Shown: positions 1 to 8,849 of the stretch, piece after piece
Layout of the letters: each line of letters opens with the position of its first letter
How positions within the stretch are numbered: the first letter of the stretch is position 1
NCBI GenBank assembly: GCA_025359625.1
Contig: JANYFT010000243.1
Coordinates: forward strand, 1-64,000
Length of the DNA stretch: 64,000 bases
Direction of reading: 5' to 3'
Source of the DNA: Ferruginibacter sp.
GTDB lineage: Bacteria > Bacteroidota > Bacteroidia > Chitinophagales > Chitinophagaceae
Position numbers and translations under genes: made by a program
Notes under the pieces: generated by a model
What the model was told of the DNA's origin: nothing
Databases searched by the model: none
The model's input: the letters and a program-made list of their open reading frames with translations, nothing else

Positions 1-1
1 A

Positions 2-151
2 TTTGTATTGCATGGCCTTGCAGCCTATTCTTTAATCAGTAAAAAAGTGGTAGAGGGAAAGATTGAGTTTAAAGACCTGATGGGAAGTATGCTGAATATG
101 GGTACCCAATCTTTTAGTGAAGATGATTTTAATGACAGCGATTTTAATTAA
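2..151 (+). CDS. C-terminal end of an uncharacterised protein, truncated by the window edge
   Basis: Open frame from base 2 to TAA at 149-151 (FVLHGLAAYSLISKKVVEGKIEFKDLMGSMLNMGTQSFSEDDFNDSDFN*), directly followed by a terminator-like hairpin. Confidence 0.55.
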   Translation, partial: FVLHGLAAYSLISKKVVEGKIEFKDLMGSMLNMGTQSFSEDDFNDSDFN

Positions 152-163
152 AATAAAACTTAT

Positions 164-205
164 AAAGAAAGCCCGTTATTCCTATAAAATAGCGGGCTTT
201 CTTTA
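164..205. terminator. Bidirectional Rho-independent-type terminator between convergent genes
   Basis: AAAGAAAGCCCG...CGGGCTTTCTTT inverted repeat, A-rich and T-rich flanks. Confidence 0.75.
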
Positions 206-206
206 T

Positions 207-698
207 CTAAAATTTATACCCAAAAGATATACCTGCATAGTAAGGAATGAAGCCGTCTTTATTAAAAATTGGCGTTATCCCTGCCCTGAATAAAAAGCCC
301 CCGTTCTTTGGTTGCAGACGATATCCAAAATACATGTGCCCAAAGGTGGTACTAAAATTATCGCTGGAACTTGAGTACCCATCTTTATAAGAATCTGTTA
401 TTGAAACAATGGTAGCTCCAGCCCCTACTTCAAAATAATTTTTTTGGTCTTTTCCAAGCAAATAAGTTAAGCCCAGTGGAACAAATAATGCACTTTGTCC
501 ATCCACTTTAAATCCTCCGATCCCAACCCTAAAACCGATCCCATCTTCCTTTTTCTGCAGGCGCATATCATAATTCATGGAAGCTAATCCGGGACCTCCT
601 AATTCAAAATAAATAGATTTGGCTGCTGTTTGACCTGTGGCGGTAACAGATAAAAAAAATAATGAAATTACCAAGTTGGAAAGAATACATTTTTTCAT
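207..698 (-). CDS. Secreted/outer-membrane beta-barrel-like hypothetical protein
   Basis: ORF with signal peptide (MKKCILSNLVISLFFLSVTATGQT) if the internal Met at 698 is used; C-terminal aromatic residue typical of OM proteins. Confidence 0.6.
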   Translation of the reverse strand: MKKCILSNLVISLFFLSVTATGQTAAKSIYFELGGPGLASMNYDMRLQKKEDGIGFRVGIGGFKVDGQSALFVPLGLTYLLGKDQKNYFEVGAGATIVSITDSYKDGYSSSSDNFSTTFGHMYFGYRLQPKNGGFLFRAGITPIFNKDGFIPYYAGISFGYKF

Positions 699-753
699 AT
701 AGCAGTTTTGGTTTAGGTTACCTGATGCAATATAGTGCTGCACGATCAAAATA

Positions 754-1779
754 TTAAATAATATTCACTTCCCGTTCCAGCACCACACCAAATTTATCCT
801 TCACACTTGCTATAATCTCTTCACTTAAAATCAGAATTTCATGGCCCTTCGCATGGCCATAATTTACCAGCACCAATGCCTGCTTTGTATGACAGCCGGC
901 ATCGCCTTTTCTATAACCTTTCCAGCCGCATTGTTCAATCAACCAGCCTGCCGCCAACTTCACATTCCCATAATCAAGTGCATAGCCAACAATATTGGGG
1001 AAAGCAATTTTAAGTGTTTTAAATTGCTGAGAACTGATTTCAGGATTTTTAAAAAAACTACCTGCATTACCAATCACTGTAGGGTCTGGCAATTTACTGC
1101 TGCGGATATTAATGACCGCCTGCGATATGGCCTGTATGCTAAATGCCTTTATCCCCATTGCCTCCAGCTCCTGCTCAATAGCCCCGTAGCTCGTATTAAA
1201 ATAAGGGATTTTATTTAAGCGATAAGTAACATTGATAATTACAAACTGGTCTTTCAATTTTTTTTTAAATACACTTTCTCTATATCCAAACTGGCAATCT
1301 TCTAATCCAAATTTTACTAATTTTTTTTCTGATAAATGAAATGCTTCCAGCTCATAAAACATATCTTTTAACTCAACACCGTAAGCACCTATATTTTGCA
1401 TGGGCGAAGCACCCACATTTCCTGGTATCAGCGAAAGGTTTTCCATTCCTGCCAGATTATTCTTGATGCAGTACAATACCAACTGGTGCCAGTTTTCTCC
1501 TGCACCTGTTTTTATATACACAAAATCATCGTCTTCATTTACTATCTCAATTCCTTTTACTTCATTTTTTAAAACAAGGCCTTCAAAATTGCCGGTTAAA
1601 AGAATATTACTGCCACCACCAAGAATGAAAGTTTTTAGTTTTTCGTATTTGGTTTCCCTATTTTTCAGTTCGATACACTCTTCCAAGCGCTCCACCGTTT
1701 CAAAGATTGAAAAGTATTGTGCGGCGGCATCGATGCCGAAGGTGTTGTATTTTTTAAGAGAAAAATTTTCTTTATACAT
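754..1779 (-). CDS. murB: UDP-N-acetylmuramate dehydrogenase
   Basis: NTFGIDAAAQYF, ILGGGSNILL, LSLIPGNVGASPMQNIGAYGVE, IGNAGSFFKNP and AGWLIEQCGWKG motifs. Confidence 0.95.
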   Translation of the reverse strand: MYKENFSLKKYNTFGIDAAAQYFSIFETVERLEECIELKNRETKYEKLKTFILGGGSNILLTGNFEGLVLKNEVKGIEIVNEDDDFVYIKTGAGENWHQLVLYCIKNNLAGMENLSLIPGNVGASPMQNIGAYGVELKDMFYELEAFHLSEKKLVKFGLEDCQFGYRESVFKKKLKDQFVIINVTYRLNKIPYFNTSYGAIEQELEAMGIKAFSIQAISQAVINIRSSKLPDPTVIGNAGSFFKNPEISSQQFKTLKIAFPNIVGYALDYGNVKLAAGWLIEQCGWKGYRKGDAGCHTKQALVLVNYGHAKGHEILILSEEIIASVKDKFGVVLEREVNII

Positions 1780-1784
1780 AACAG

Positions 1785-2016
1785 TTAATTAGCTGATTAG
1801 CTGATGTGATAATTAGTTAATTATTTACACGATATATTTTACAAAAAATAGTAGTTGTATTATTTTCGAATATTTCTGTTGCTTATCAATTCATACCTCA
1901 TTACTGATAACTTAAAAATTAACACATGAGTTGATGAGGTAATATCTCAAAGATTGCAAATTTTTATAAAACACTTATTGCGTCAAAATTAGCACATTAG
2001 CCAATTAGCTAATTAA
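1785..2016. repeat. AT-rich element bounded by 24-nt imperfect inverted repeats
   Basis: Left TTAATTAGCTGATTAGCTGATGTG (1785-1808); reverse complement of right 1993-2016 is TTAATTAGCTAATTGGCTAATGTG, 21/24 identical. The right arm overlaps the priA stop codon. Confidence 0.55.
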
Positions 2017-4499
2017 TTAGCATCTACATCTGCAATCATCACTACGCTTTTAAACTGCTTTTCGGTTAGCAATAAATTAAAGTGGTTACGGATTATCCTT
2101 TTGTACTGCTGTATCTGTTTCATGTCTAATGGCAGCTTTATCAATAACTCCATCAGGTATTGATTACGCACCCTTGCCACCACTGGTGCTGCCGGGCCAA
2201 CTACAAAATTATTCAGGTCTTTTTGCAAAGCCAGTGCTAATTTTTTAGCGGCTTCATCCACCACTTCTTTTACCTTATGCTTTAAAGTAATTTCTATGAT
2301 ACGGCTAAAGGGCGGGTAAAAAAATTGCTGGCGGTTAGTTATTTCAAATGCATACATCTTTTTATAATCGTGCTCTTTCACAAATTGCAACACCGGGTGA
2401 TTGATCTGCGTTGCCTGTATCAATACTTTGCCCTGTTCGTCTTTCCTTCCAGCCCTGCCACTTACCTGTTCCATTAACTGAAAGGCCCGCTCATTCACTC
2501 TAAAATCTGCAAAGCTTAGTAAGCCATCTGCATCTAAAATGCCTACCAGGCTTACCTTTTCAAAATCAAGTCCTTTAACCACCATCTGTGTGCCCACCAG
2601 CACATCTATACGCTGCTGCTCAAACAACTTGATCAAATTATCGTGTGCCGATTTTCCCCTTACAGAATCCACATCCATCCTGGCCACTTTCAATTTTGGA
2701 AATTCATCTTCTATCATCTCCTCAATCTTTTCGGTACCAAAATTTTTCTCTATCCAGTTAACACTGCCGCATGCCGGACAGGCAGTTATTTTTGGGTACG
2801 TGGTGCCGCAATAATGACAATGTAATTTGTTAGAATATTTATGGAGCGTTAAGGTTACATCACAATTTTTACACTGCGGTAAATAGCCGCAGGTGCCACA
2901 AATAATATAAGGCGAATACCCCCTGCGGTTTTGAAAAAGAATTACCTGCCTTCCATGCGCTGCTGTTTTTTCAATAGCTTCTTTTAGTTGCGGCGATAGC
3001 ATTACTTTTCCTTTTTGAGCAACCTGTCTTGTATTGATAATTTCTATTGTTGGTAAATTAATCCCACCAAAACGTTCATTCAATTCTACCAAACCATATT
3101 TTGCCTTCTGTGCATTAAAATATGTTTCAACAGAAGGTGTAGCACTGCCTAACAACACTTTTGCATTAAACAAAGCTGCATAAAAAACCGCCACATCCCT
3201 GGCATTGTATCTTGGGGCCGGATCCTGCTGCTTAAAGGATGGGTCATGCTCTTCATCTACCACTATCAGGCCAAGGTCTTTAAAGGGCAGGAACAAGGCA
3301 CTCCGTGCACCCAGAACGATTCTTATTTCTCCGTTCTTAATTTTATTCCATAACTCTACCCGTTCATTGTTATTAAATTTGGAATGATAGATGGCAATGT
3401 TACCACCAAAATGAAATTGTAAACGGCGTATCATCTGGGCCGTTAAGGCTATCTCTGGTAAAAGATAGAGCACCTGTTTTGCTTGTTTATAATATTCCTC
3501 AATCAGCTTTATATAGATCTGTGTTTTACCACTGCTGGTTATGCCATGCAAGAGGCAAACATTTTTATTTGCAAAACTTTCCTGCACCTGCTGCAAAGCC
3601 AATTGCTGGGCAGCACTCAACTCAAACTCAACCTGCATGGCTTTCGGCATGGCTTTAATCCTATCAACACTTCGTTTTTCTATCAATAAAATTTTCTTCT
3701 CTGCCAACCCGTTTAACTGCGCTGCAGTTGCACCCGATTTTTTTAGCAGTTCAGTTTGAGTTACTTCGCCGGTTGTTTTTATTAAATGCAGGTAGCTAAG
3801 CAATAATTCCATTTGTTTGGGTGCCTTTGTCCAGTTGTTCAGCAACTCAGCCATAGCTGCATCGTTTTCATATTGAGGATTCAGCAAAACAAAATTTTCT
3901 TTTTTACTTTTATACCGCTCACTCAATGCTTCCCAAACAACGCATACTTTTTTATCAATCAGTTTTTTTATTACCGGGTACACATGTGTAATATCCAGCA
4001 CCTGCTGCACTTCTGTAAGGTTCAATTGCTTTTTTATCAGCAGTGCTTCTGCCACCAGGTATTCTTCGTTATTCAAATCAGTAAAGTCATCTCCATAGTC
4101 TTCATTAAATAATAAAATGGTTTCGCTGCTTAATTTAAAATGCGCTGGTAAAGCCGCTGCCATCACTTCACCTTCGCTGCACATATAGTAACTGCTCATC
4201 CAGTTCCATAATTGTAATTGCTGCGGATACAATACCGGTTCATCGTCCAGTACATTTAAAATTTCTTTGGTGTTGTAAGGTGGTGCGGCGGCAGTAATCA
4301 GTTTAATGATGCCGGCGTAGCGTTTGTTTTTTCCCAAGACCACTTCTACCCGGCAGCCTTGTTTTATTTTGCCTGCAAAAATTGATGGCACCGCATACGT
4401 GTAGGTTGTGGGTAATGCCAATGGCAGTATCACTTCTGCAAACATTACTGCTGCTTTGGGTATGTCGTTACTAAATAATATTTCGTTTTCTTTATTCAA
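2013..4499 (-). CDS. priA: Primosomal protein N' (replication restart helicase PriA)
   Basis: LLHGITSSGKTQIY Walker A, VDEEHDPSFKQ, GSATPSVET, CGxC zinc clusters, GTQMVVKGLDFEKV, QVSGRAGR. Confidence 0.96.
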   Translation of the reverse strand: MNKENEILFSNDIPKAAVMFAEVILPLALPTTYTYAVPSIFAGKIKQGCRVEVVLGKNKRYAGIIKLITAAAPPYNTKEILNVLDDEPVLYPQQLQLWNWMSSYYMCSEGEVMAAALPAHFKLSSETILLFNEDYGDDFTDLNNEEYLVAEALLIKKQLNLTEVQQVLDITHVYPVIKKLIDKKVCVVWEALSERYKSKKENFVLLNPQYENDAAMAELLNNWTKAPKQMELLLSYLHLIKTTGEVTQTELLKKSGATAAQLNGLAEKKILLIEKRSVDRIKAMPKAMQVEFELSAAQQLALQQVQESFANKNVCLLHGITSSGKTQIYIKLIEEYYKQAKQVLYLLPEIALTAQMIRRLQFHFGGNIAIYHSKFNNNERVELWNKIKNGEIRIVLGARSALFLPFKDLGLIVVDEEHDPSFKQQDPAPRYNARDVAVFYAALFNAKVLLGSATPSVETYFNAQKAKYGLVELNERFGGINLPTIEIINTRQVAQKGKVMLSPQLKEAIEKTAAHGRQVILFQNRRGYSPYIICGTCGYLPQCKNCDVTLTLHKYSNKLHCHYCGTTYPKITACPACGSVNWIEKNFGTEKIEEMIEDEFPKLKVARMDVDSVRGKSAHDNLIKLFEQQRIDVLVGTQMVVKGLDFEKVSLVGILDADGLLSFADFRVNERAFQLMEQVSGRAGRKDEQGKVLIQATQINHPVLQFVKEHDYKKMYAFEITNRQQFFYPPFSRIIEITLKHKVKEVVDEAAKKLALALQKDLNNFVVGPAAPVVARVRNQYLMELLIKLPLDMKQIQQYKRIIRNHFNLLLTEKQFKSVVMIADVDAN

Positions 4500-4790
4500 T
4501 AATGCCTTTTAAAAATTTAGTTATGCAATAAAAAAAGCTTTGAACACAAACATTGGTTATCTATCAACTGCGGTCCCGCTTTCCGTTACAAGTCCGGCAC
4601 AACACCAACACACAAATCCTCACCGGGCTTTCCACTACAATCGGGTGTAGCATTTGTACTGCAGGTTATGAAGGAACATTTACAACTCGTAACAGTTTCA
4701 TTTTTGTTAACCGCTATTAAAGCTGTTGAATTTATAAAGTACCCGATACAAAGCAGTAACTACAACCAGAAAGCTGAAGCCCAAAAAAGG

Positions 4791-4862
4791 TATTTTGTAC
4801 AAATGTGCGACGCCACCTAAGCTGCACTTAGCTTCTAAGCCCGGACAATAATTTTATACATT
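4791..4862 (+). repeat. Interspersed intergenic repeat, copy 1
   Basis: GTACAAATGTGCGACGCCACC...TCTAAGCCCGGACAATAATTTTATACA; aligns with copies at 8727, 14626 and 46047. Confidence 0.5.
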
Positions 4863-4911
4863 AAAATATCAAATATTTAGTACAGTATTTATTGACAAGT
4901 CTTTTAAACTA

Positions 4912-5679
4912 TCAGCCATTTTTTATCCAGCTTGCCTTGTAAAAGATCAATTTTTCTTCCATTAAATTATAAACTTTCTCTTTCAGCATACTTACGTCTT
5001 TTACGGTTAATCCATCTACACTTATTTCTTGCAGGTAAATGGCCCTTGATCGTCCGGGTGTTAATGATAACAGGTTTCTATAACTCATCCTGTCATAAGT
5101 ATCTAAAAATAAAATTGGTTTGATGGGTGTTTGTGTTTCGATAGCTATCTTGAATGCGCCATCATAAAATTCTTTCAATGGTTGCTGTGTTGTATTAAAT
5201 GTTCCTTCTGGAGCAATTACTACAGATATATTTTTCCTTATCACACTTTTTAATTGTCGTACACTTGCTGTTCTTTTTTGTGCACTCGTCCTATCTACCA
5301 TTACCACTGCATTTCTATAAAAAAAACCAAACACCGGGATTTTCGACATCTCTGCTTTGCCCAAAATTCTAAAATGCTGATTACGTATCGCCTTCATTAA
5401 AACAGGTATATCCATGTAAGAGATATGATTGAACACAAAGACATATTCCTTGTTCCGGTCGTGGGGTACTTCAAAATAATTTTTGTGAAAGATCCCCCAG
5501 AGCACAAAAATTACATCTGTCCATATCTGGCAAATTGTATAAATCATATTGCCGCCTTTTACTTTTCCAAAAAAAGAAGCTATCACAACAAAAGGAAACA
5601 GGATGAGCATAATGCTGATAAAAAGCACTAAACCATACACAGAAAAGAGGGCCTTTAATAGATAAATTATATACTGCAT
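4912..5679 (-). CDS. 1-acyl-sn-glycerol-3-phosphate acyltransferase family protein
   Basis: HX4D motif NHISYMD, APEGTFN motif, N-terminal TM segment. Confidence 0.9.
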   Translation of the reverse strand: MQYIIYLLKALFSVYGLVLFISIMLILFPFVVIASFFGKVKGGNMIYTICQIWTDVIFVLWGIFHKNYFEVPHDRNKEYVFVFNHISYMDIPVLMKAIRNQHFRILGKAEMSKIPVFGFFYRNAVVMVDRTSAQKRTASVRQLKSVIRKNISVVIAPEGTFNTTQQPLKEFYDGAFKIAIETQTPIKPILFLDTYDRMSYRNLLSLTPGRSRAIYLQEISVDGLTVKDVSMLKEKVYNLMEEKLIFYKASWIKNG

Positions 5680-5842
5680 AACAGAAAGCGAATATAATGC
5701 CTTTCTTATTTTAAGTATCTACTCTTCGATTTTTAAAGTGGTTTGGCAGTTAATTTGCAAAGAAAAATAGCTGAAACTGGTACTTGTAACTGCTTTTGGT
5801 AAAAATCCTTCTTATAAATAGCCAATTTAATTGTATTTCCCC

Positions 5843-5850
5843 TACCTTTG
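5843..5850 (+). promoter_or_regulatory. Candidate Bacteroidota -7 box (TACCTTTG) for rplU
   Basis: Matches TAnnTTTG 21 nt upstream of the rplU ATG; no clear TTG at the expected -33 spacing. Confidence 0.4.
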
Positions 5851-5870
5851 CCGTCCTAAATTTTGGTATT

Positions 5871-6176
5871 ATGTTAGCAGTAGTAAAAATAGCTGGTCAG
5901 CAATTTAAAGTTAAAGCAGGTGATAGCCTGTACGTGCCGCACATTGAAGGTAAAAGTGGTGATAAAGTTGAGTTTTCAGAAGTTCTTCTGACAGACAATG
6001 CTGGTTCACTTACCATTGGTACTGGTGTAAAAGCGGTAGTAAAAGCAGAAATTCTTAGCGACCTTATTCAAGGTGATAAGGTGATTGCTTTTAAAATGAA
6101 AAGAAGAAAAGGTTTCCGCAAAAAGCATGGGCACCGTACTCACTACACACATATTAAAGTGATCGACATCGCTTGA
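5871..6176 (+). CDS. rplU: 50S ribosomal protein L21
   Basis: MLAVVKIAGQQFKVKAGDSLYVPHI...KMKRRKGFRKKHGHRTHYTHIKVIDI; start chosen at internal ATG 5871, so the track N-terminus is over-extended. Confidence 0.95.
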   Translation: MLAVVKIAGQQFKVKAGDSLYVPHIEGKSGDKVEFSEVLLTDNAGSLTIGTGVKAVVKAEILSDLIQGDKVIAFKMKRRKGFRKKHGHRTHYTHIKVIDIA

Positions 6177-6279
6177 TAAAATAAGTGATAAGTTGTAGTG
6201 ATAAGTTATAAGTTGACATTTAAAAAAATGGCGACTAAAACCCTGAAACAAAAAACCTAAAACAAAAAATTAATAAAAG

Positions 6280-6546
6280 ATGGCACATAAAAAAGGTGAA
6301 GGTTCGGTTAAGAACGGCCGTGATTCACAAAGCAAAAGATTAGGTGTAAAAATTTTTGGCGGACAACCAGCCATTGCCGGTAACATCATCGTTCGTCAAC
6401 GCGGTACTGTTTACCATCCTGGTAAAAATGTTGGAGTGGGAAAAGACTTTACCATTTTTGCATTAACAGATGGAGTGGTAGAATTTAGAAAAGGAAAGGG
6501 CGATAAAAGTTTTATTTCTGTGAACGCTGTAGAAGCCATAGCATAA
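6280..6546 (+). CDS. rpmA: 50S ribosomal protein L27
   Basis: [44 protein letters not shown]. Confidence 0.97.
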   Translation: MAHKKGEGSVKNGRDSQSKRLGVKIFGGQPAIAGNIIVRQRGTVYHPGKNVGVGKDFTIFALTDGVVEFRKGKGDKSFISVNAVEAIA

Positions 6547-6626
6547 AATATTAAAGTTTTTTTTGGCAGATAAAAAAATGTTTTTACTTTTAAGTATTAT
6601 TTACTAACCAATTAAATTTAAAAAAC

Positions 6627-6803
6627 ATGGCCACTGCAAAAAAAGCTGCTGCAAAAAAAGCTGCTCCTGCAAAAAAAGCTGCTCCTGCAAAGAAAGCTGC
6701 TCCTGCAAAAAAAGCTGCTCCTGCAAAGAAAGCAGCACCAGCTAAAAAAGCTGCTCCTGCAAAAAAAGCTGCTCCTAAAAAAGCTGCTCCTAAAAAGAAG
6801 TAA
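6627..6803 (+). CDS. Small Ala/Lys/Pro-repeat histone H1-like basic protein
   Basis: 58-aa frame MATAKKAAAKKAAPAKKAAPAKKAAP...KKAAPKKAAPKKK*, absent from the track (<60 aa); followed by a terminator. Confidence 0.8.
   Translation: MATAKKAAAKKAAPAKKAAPAKKAAPAKKAAPAKKAAPAKKAAPAKKAAPKKAAPKKK
6636..6800 (+). repeat. In-frame tandem repeat, ~18-bp unit (GCAAARAAAGCTGCTCCT)
   Basis: About seven consecutive AKKAAP-coding units with few substitutions, plus 15-bp KKAAP units at the end. Confidence 0.85.
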
Positions 6804-6834
6804 GCTTTGCTTTTTTGAAAGCGAAACTAATACG

Positions 6835-6865
6835 AAAGTCCTGGCAAGTTGCCGGGACTTTTTAT
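6835..6865 (+). terminator. Rho-independent-type terminator
   Basis: AAAGTCCTGGC-AAGTT-GCCGGGACTTTTTATTTATTT hairpin plus T-tract. Confidence 0.8.
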
Positions 6866-6977
6866 TTATTTGGCTTGCTTACCACATTTTAAATACTCCT
6901 GATTTTAAAAGTTATAACTGCTTACCTTTCTTTTTAAATAACAGAAATAATTTTAAAAAATCCATTTACATTTGAGT

Positions 6978-8651
6978 ATGGATAATTACCAGATAGCAGA
7001 CTGCTTCTCACTCTTAGCCAAACTGACAGAGATACATGGCGAAAATAGTTTTAAAGCAAAGTCGTATGCAACAGCTGCCTTTACTATTGAAAAACTACCG
7101 CTGCAATTAAGCGAAACGCCGCCTGAAAAAATAGTAGGTATTAAAGGAATTGGCGAATCCACAGCAAAAAAAATAGTTGAATTACTGGAAACTGGTGTGT
7201 TAAAATCATTGGAAGAAATGATTGAAAAAACACCGCCGGGTGTAATGGAATTGCTAAATATAAAAGGCATCGGACCAAAAAAAATTGCTACCATCTGGAA
7301 AGAAATGGAGATAGAAAGTGTAGGCGAATTATTGTATGCCTGCAAAGAAAACCGTTTGAAATTATACAAGGGTTTTGGAGAAAAAACACAACACAATGTT
7401 ATAGAGACCATTGAATTTTATTTAAAAAGTAAGGGCAGTTTTCTTTTTTCGCAGATCAATTTAATGGCAGAAGACGTAAAAAGTTTTTTTGAAAAAATAT
7501 TTTTAACGAAAAAAATTGCCCTTACCGGAGCATACATAAGGCAAGTAGAAATTATACATGAGCTGCAAATTGTTATTGATGATACAACAGAAAATATTGA
7601 AAATAAATTATCAGCCGTACCCGATTTTGAACTGGTTGAAAAGAACCTGCACGATCTTTTATACAGGGCTTCTGTTGGTTTAAAAATCCGTTTATACGGT
7701 TGCGATAATACTTCATTTATGCAACAGGTATTTTTTAAAAATTGCAGTGATGAATTTGGAGAAGCATTTGCTGAAAACTATAATTCAATTGATTTTTCAA
7801 CCTGCGAAAATGAAGAAGTTGTTTTTAAAAAAGCTTCATTAAATTATATCCCTGCCTGCCAGAGGGAATCTGTTTCTATCATTGAAAAAGCTAAGCAAAG
7901 TCAACTACCTCCGTTACTACAGGCATCGGATATAAAAGGAATTATTCATAGCCATAGTAACTGGAGCGATGGCAGTTTTACCATTGAAGAAATGGCCAAA
8001 GCTGCGATTGAGAAAGGTTTTGAATACCTGGTGATCAGTGATCACAGCAAAACTGCTTTTTACGCCAACGGGTTGCAGGAAGAAAGGATTAAAGAGCAGC
8101 ATATTTATGTTGATGAGTTAAATAAACAATTAGCCCCGTTTAAAATATTTAAAAGTATTGAAAGTGATATATTAAATGATGGCAACCTTGATTACAGCAA
8201 TGCAATTCTTTCCACTTTTGACCTGGTGATTGCTTCTGTACATTCCAATTTAAAAATGAGTGAAGAGAAAGCCATGATGCGGTTGATAAATGCCATTGAA
8301 AATCCTTACACTACTATTTTAGGCCACATGACAGGACGTTTGTTATTAAGTCGCAAGGGCTACCCTGTTGACCATAAAAAAATTATTGACTCTTGTGCAG
8401 CCAATAACGTGGTAATAGAACTGAATGCGCATCCCAGCCGCTTAGATATGGACTGGAGGTATATTGATTATGCGCTGGAAAAAAATGTATTGATTTCTAT
8501 TGACCCTGATGCTCACTCTTTAGATGGGTTTGATGATATACGGTATGGCGTTCTGATGGCGCAAAAAGCAATGGTAGGCAAAGAAAATAATTTAAGCAGT
8601 TTTGGATTGAAAGAACTGGAAGCTTTTTTAATGAAGAAGAAACCTGTTTAA
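6978..8651 (+). CDS. PolX-family protein: HhH region, degenerate polymerase domain, PHP domain
   Basis: HhH motifs (IKGIGESTAKKI, IKGIGPKKIATI), PHP motifs (HSHSNWSDG, ESDILNDGNLDY, ASVHSNL, GHMTGRLL, ELNAHPSR, DPDAHS). Start at ATG 6978 preferred over TTG 6972. Confidence 0.9.
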   Translation: MDNYQIADCFSLLAKLTEIHGENSFKAKSYATAAFTIEKLPLQLSETPPEKIVGIKGIGESTAKKIVELLETGVLKSLEEMIEKTPPGVMELLNIKGIGPKKIATIWKEMEIESVGELLYACKENRLKLYKGFGEKTQHNVIETIEFYLKSKGSFLFSQINLMAEDVKSFFEKIFLTKKIALTGAYIRQVEIIHELQIVIDDTTENIENKLSAVPDFELVEKNLHDLLYRASVGLKIRLYGCDNTSFMQQVFFKNCSDEFGEAFAENYNSIDFSTCENEEVVFKKASLNYIPACQRESVSIIEKAKQSQLPPLLQASDIKGIIHSHSNWSDGSFTIEEMAKAAIEKGFEYLVISDHSKTAFYANGLQEERIKEQHIYVDELNKQLAPFKIFKSIESDILNDGNLDYSNAILSTFDLVIASVHSNLKMSEEKAMMRLINAIENPYTTILGHMTGRLLLSRKGYPVDHKKIIDSCAANNVVIELNAHPSRLDMDWRYIDYALEKNVLISIDPDAHSLDGFDDIRYGVLMAQKAMVGKENNLSSFGLKELEAFLMKKKPV

Positions 8652-8692
8652 TAAAGTTTACCTATTTAAAAAAAGGTGTAAACTTTATTAAA
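8647..8692. terminator. 15-bp perfect inverted repeat at the PolX stop codon
   Basis: TTTAATAAAGTTTAC (8647-8661) / GTAAACTTTATTAAA (8678-8692); lies between convergent genes, no strong T-tract. Confidence 0.5.
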
Positions 8693-8726
8693 TGCTACTA
8701 CTAAAACAAACAGTGTGGCCAATTAA

Positions 8727-8815
8727 GGAGGGGTACCACATAGCTGTTTTTGTACAAGCGGGTGACACAACGATTTACCACATTGCATCTTAGCCCGGAC
8801 AATATTTTTTACAAA
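8727..8815 (+). repeat. Interspersed intergenic repeat, copy 2
   Basis: GTACAAGCGGGTGACACAACGATTTACCACATTGCATCTTAGCCCGGACAATATTTTTTACA; shares a 22-nt identical core with the copy at 14626. Confidence 0.6.
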
Positions 8816-8849
8816 ATACGGGTTGTTCTAAAAAAATAGATAACATTTG

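Noticed and set aside
841-1792. Plus-strand ORFs 841-1218 and 1400-1792
   Set aside because: They lie antisense within murB, have no recognisable motifs, and the murB frame explains the region.
6967-6974. TACATTTG as a promoter -7 box for the PolX-like gene
   Set aside because: It matches TAnnTTTG but lies only 3 nt from the ATG and has no TTG at -33 spacing, so a chance match in AT-rich DNA is likely.
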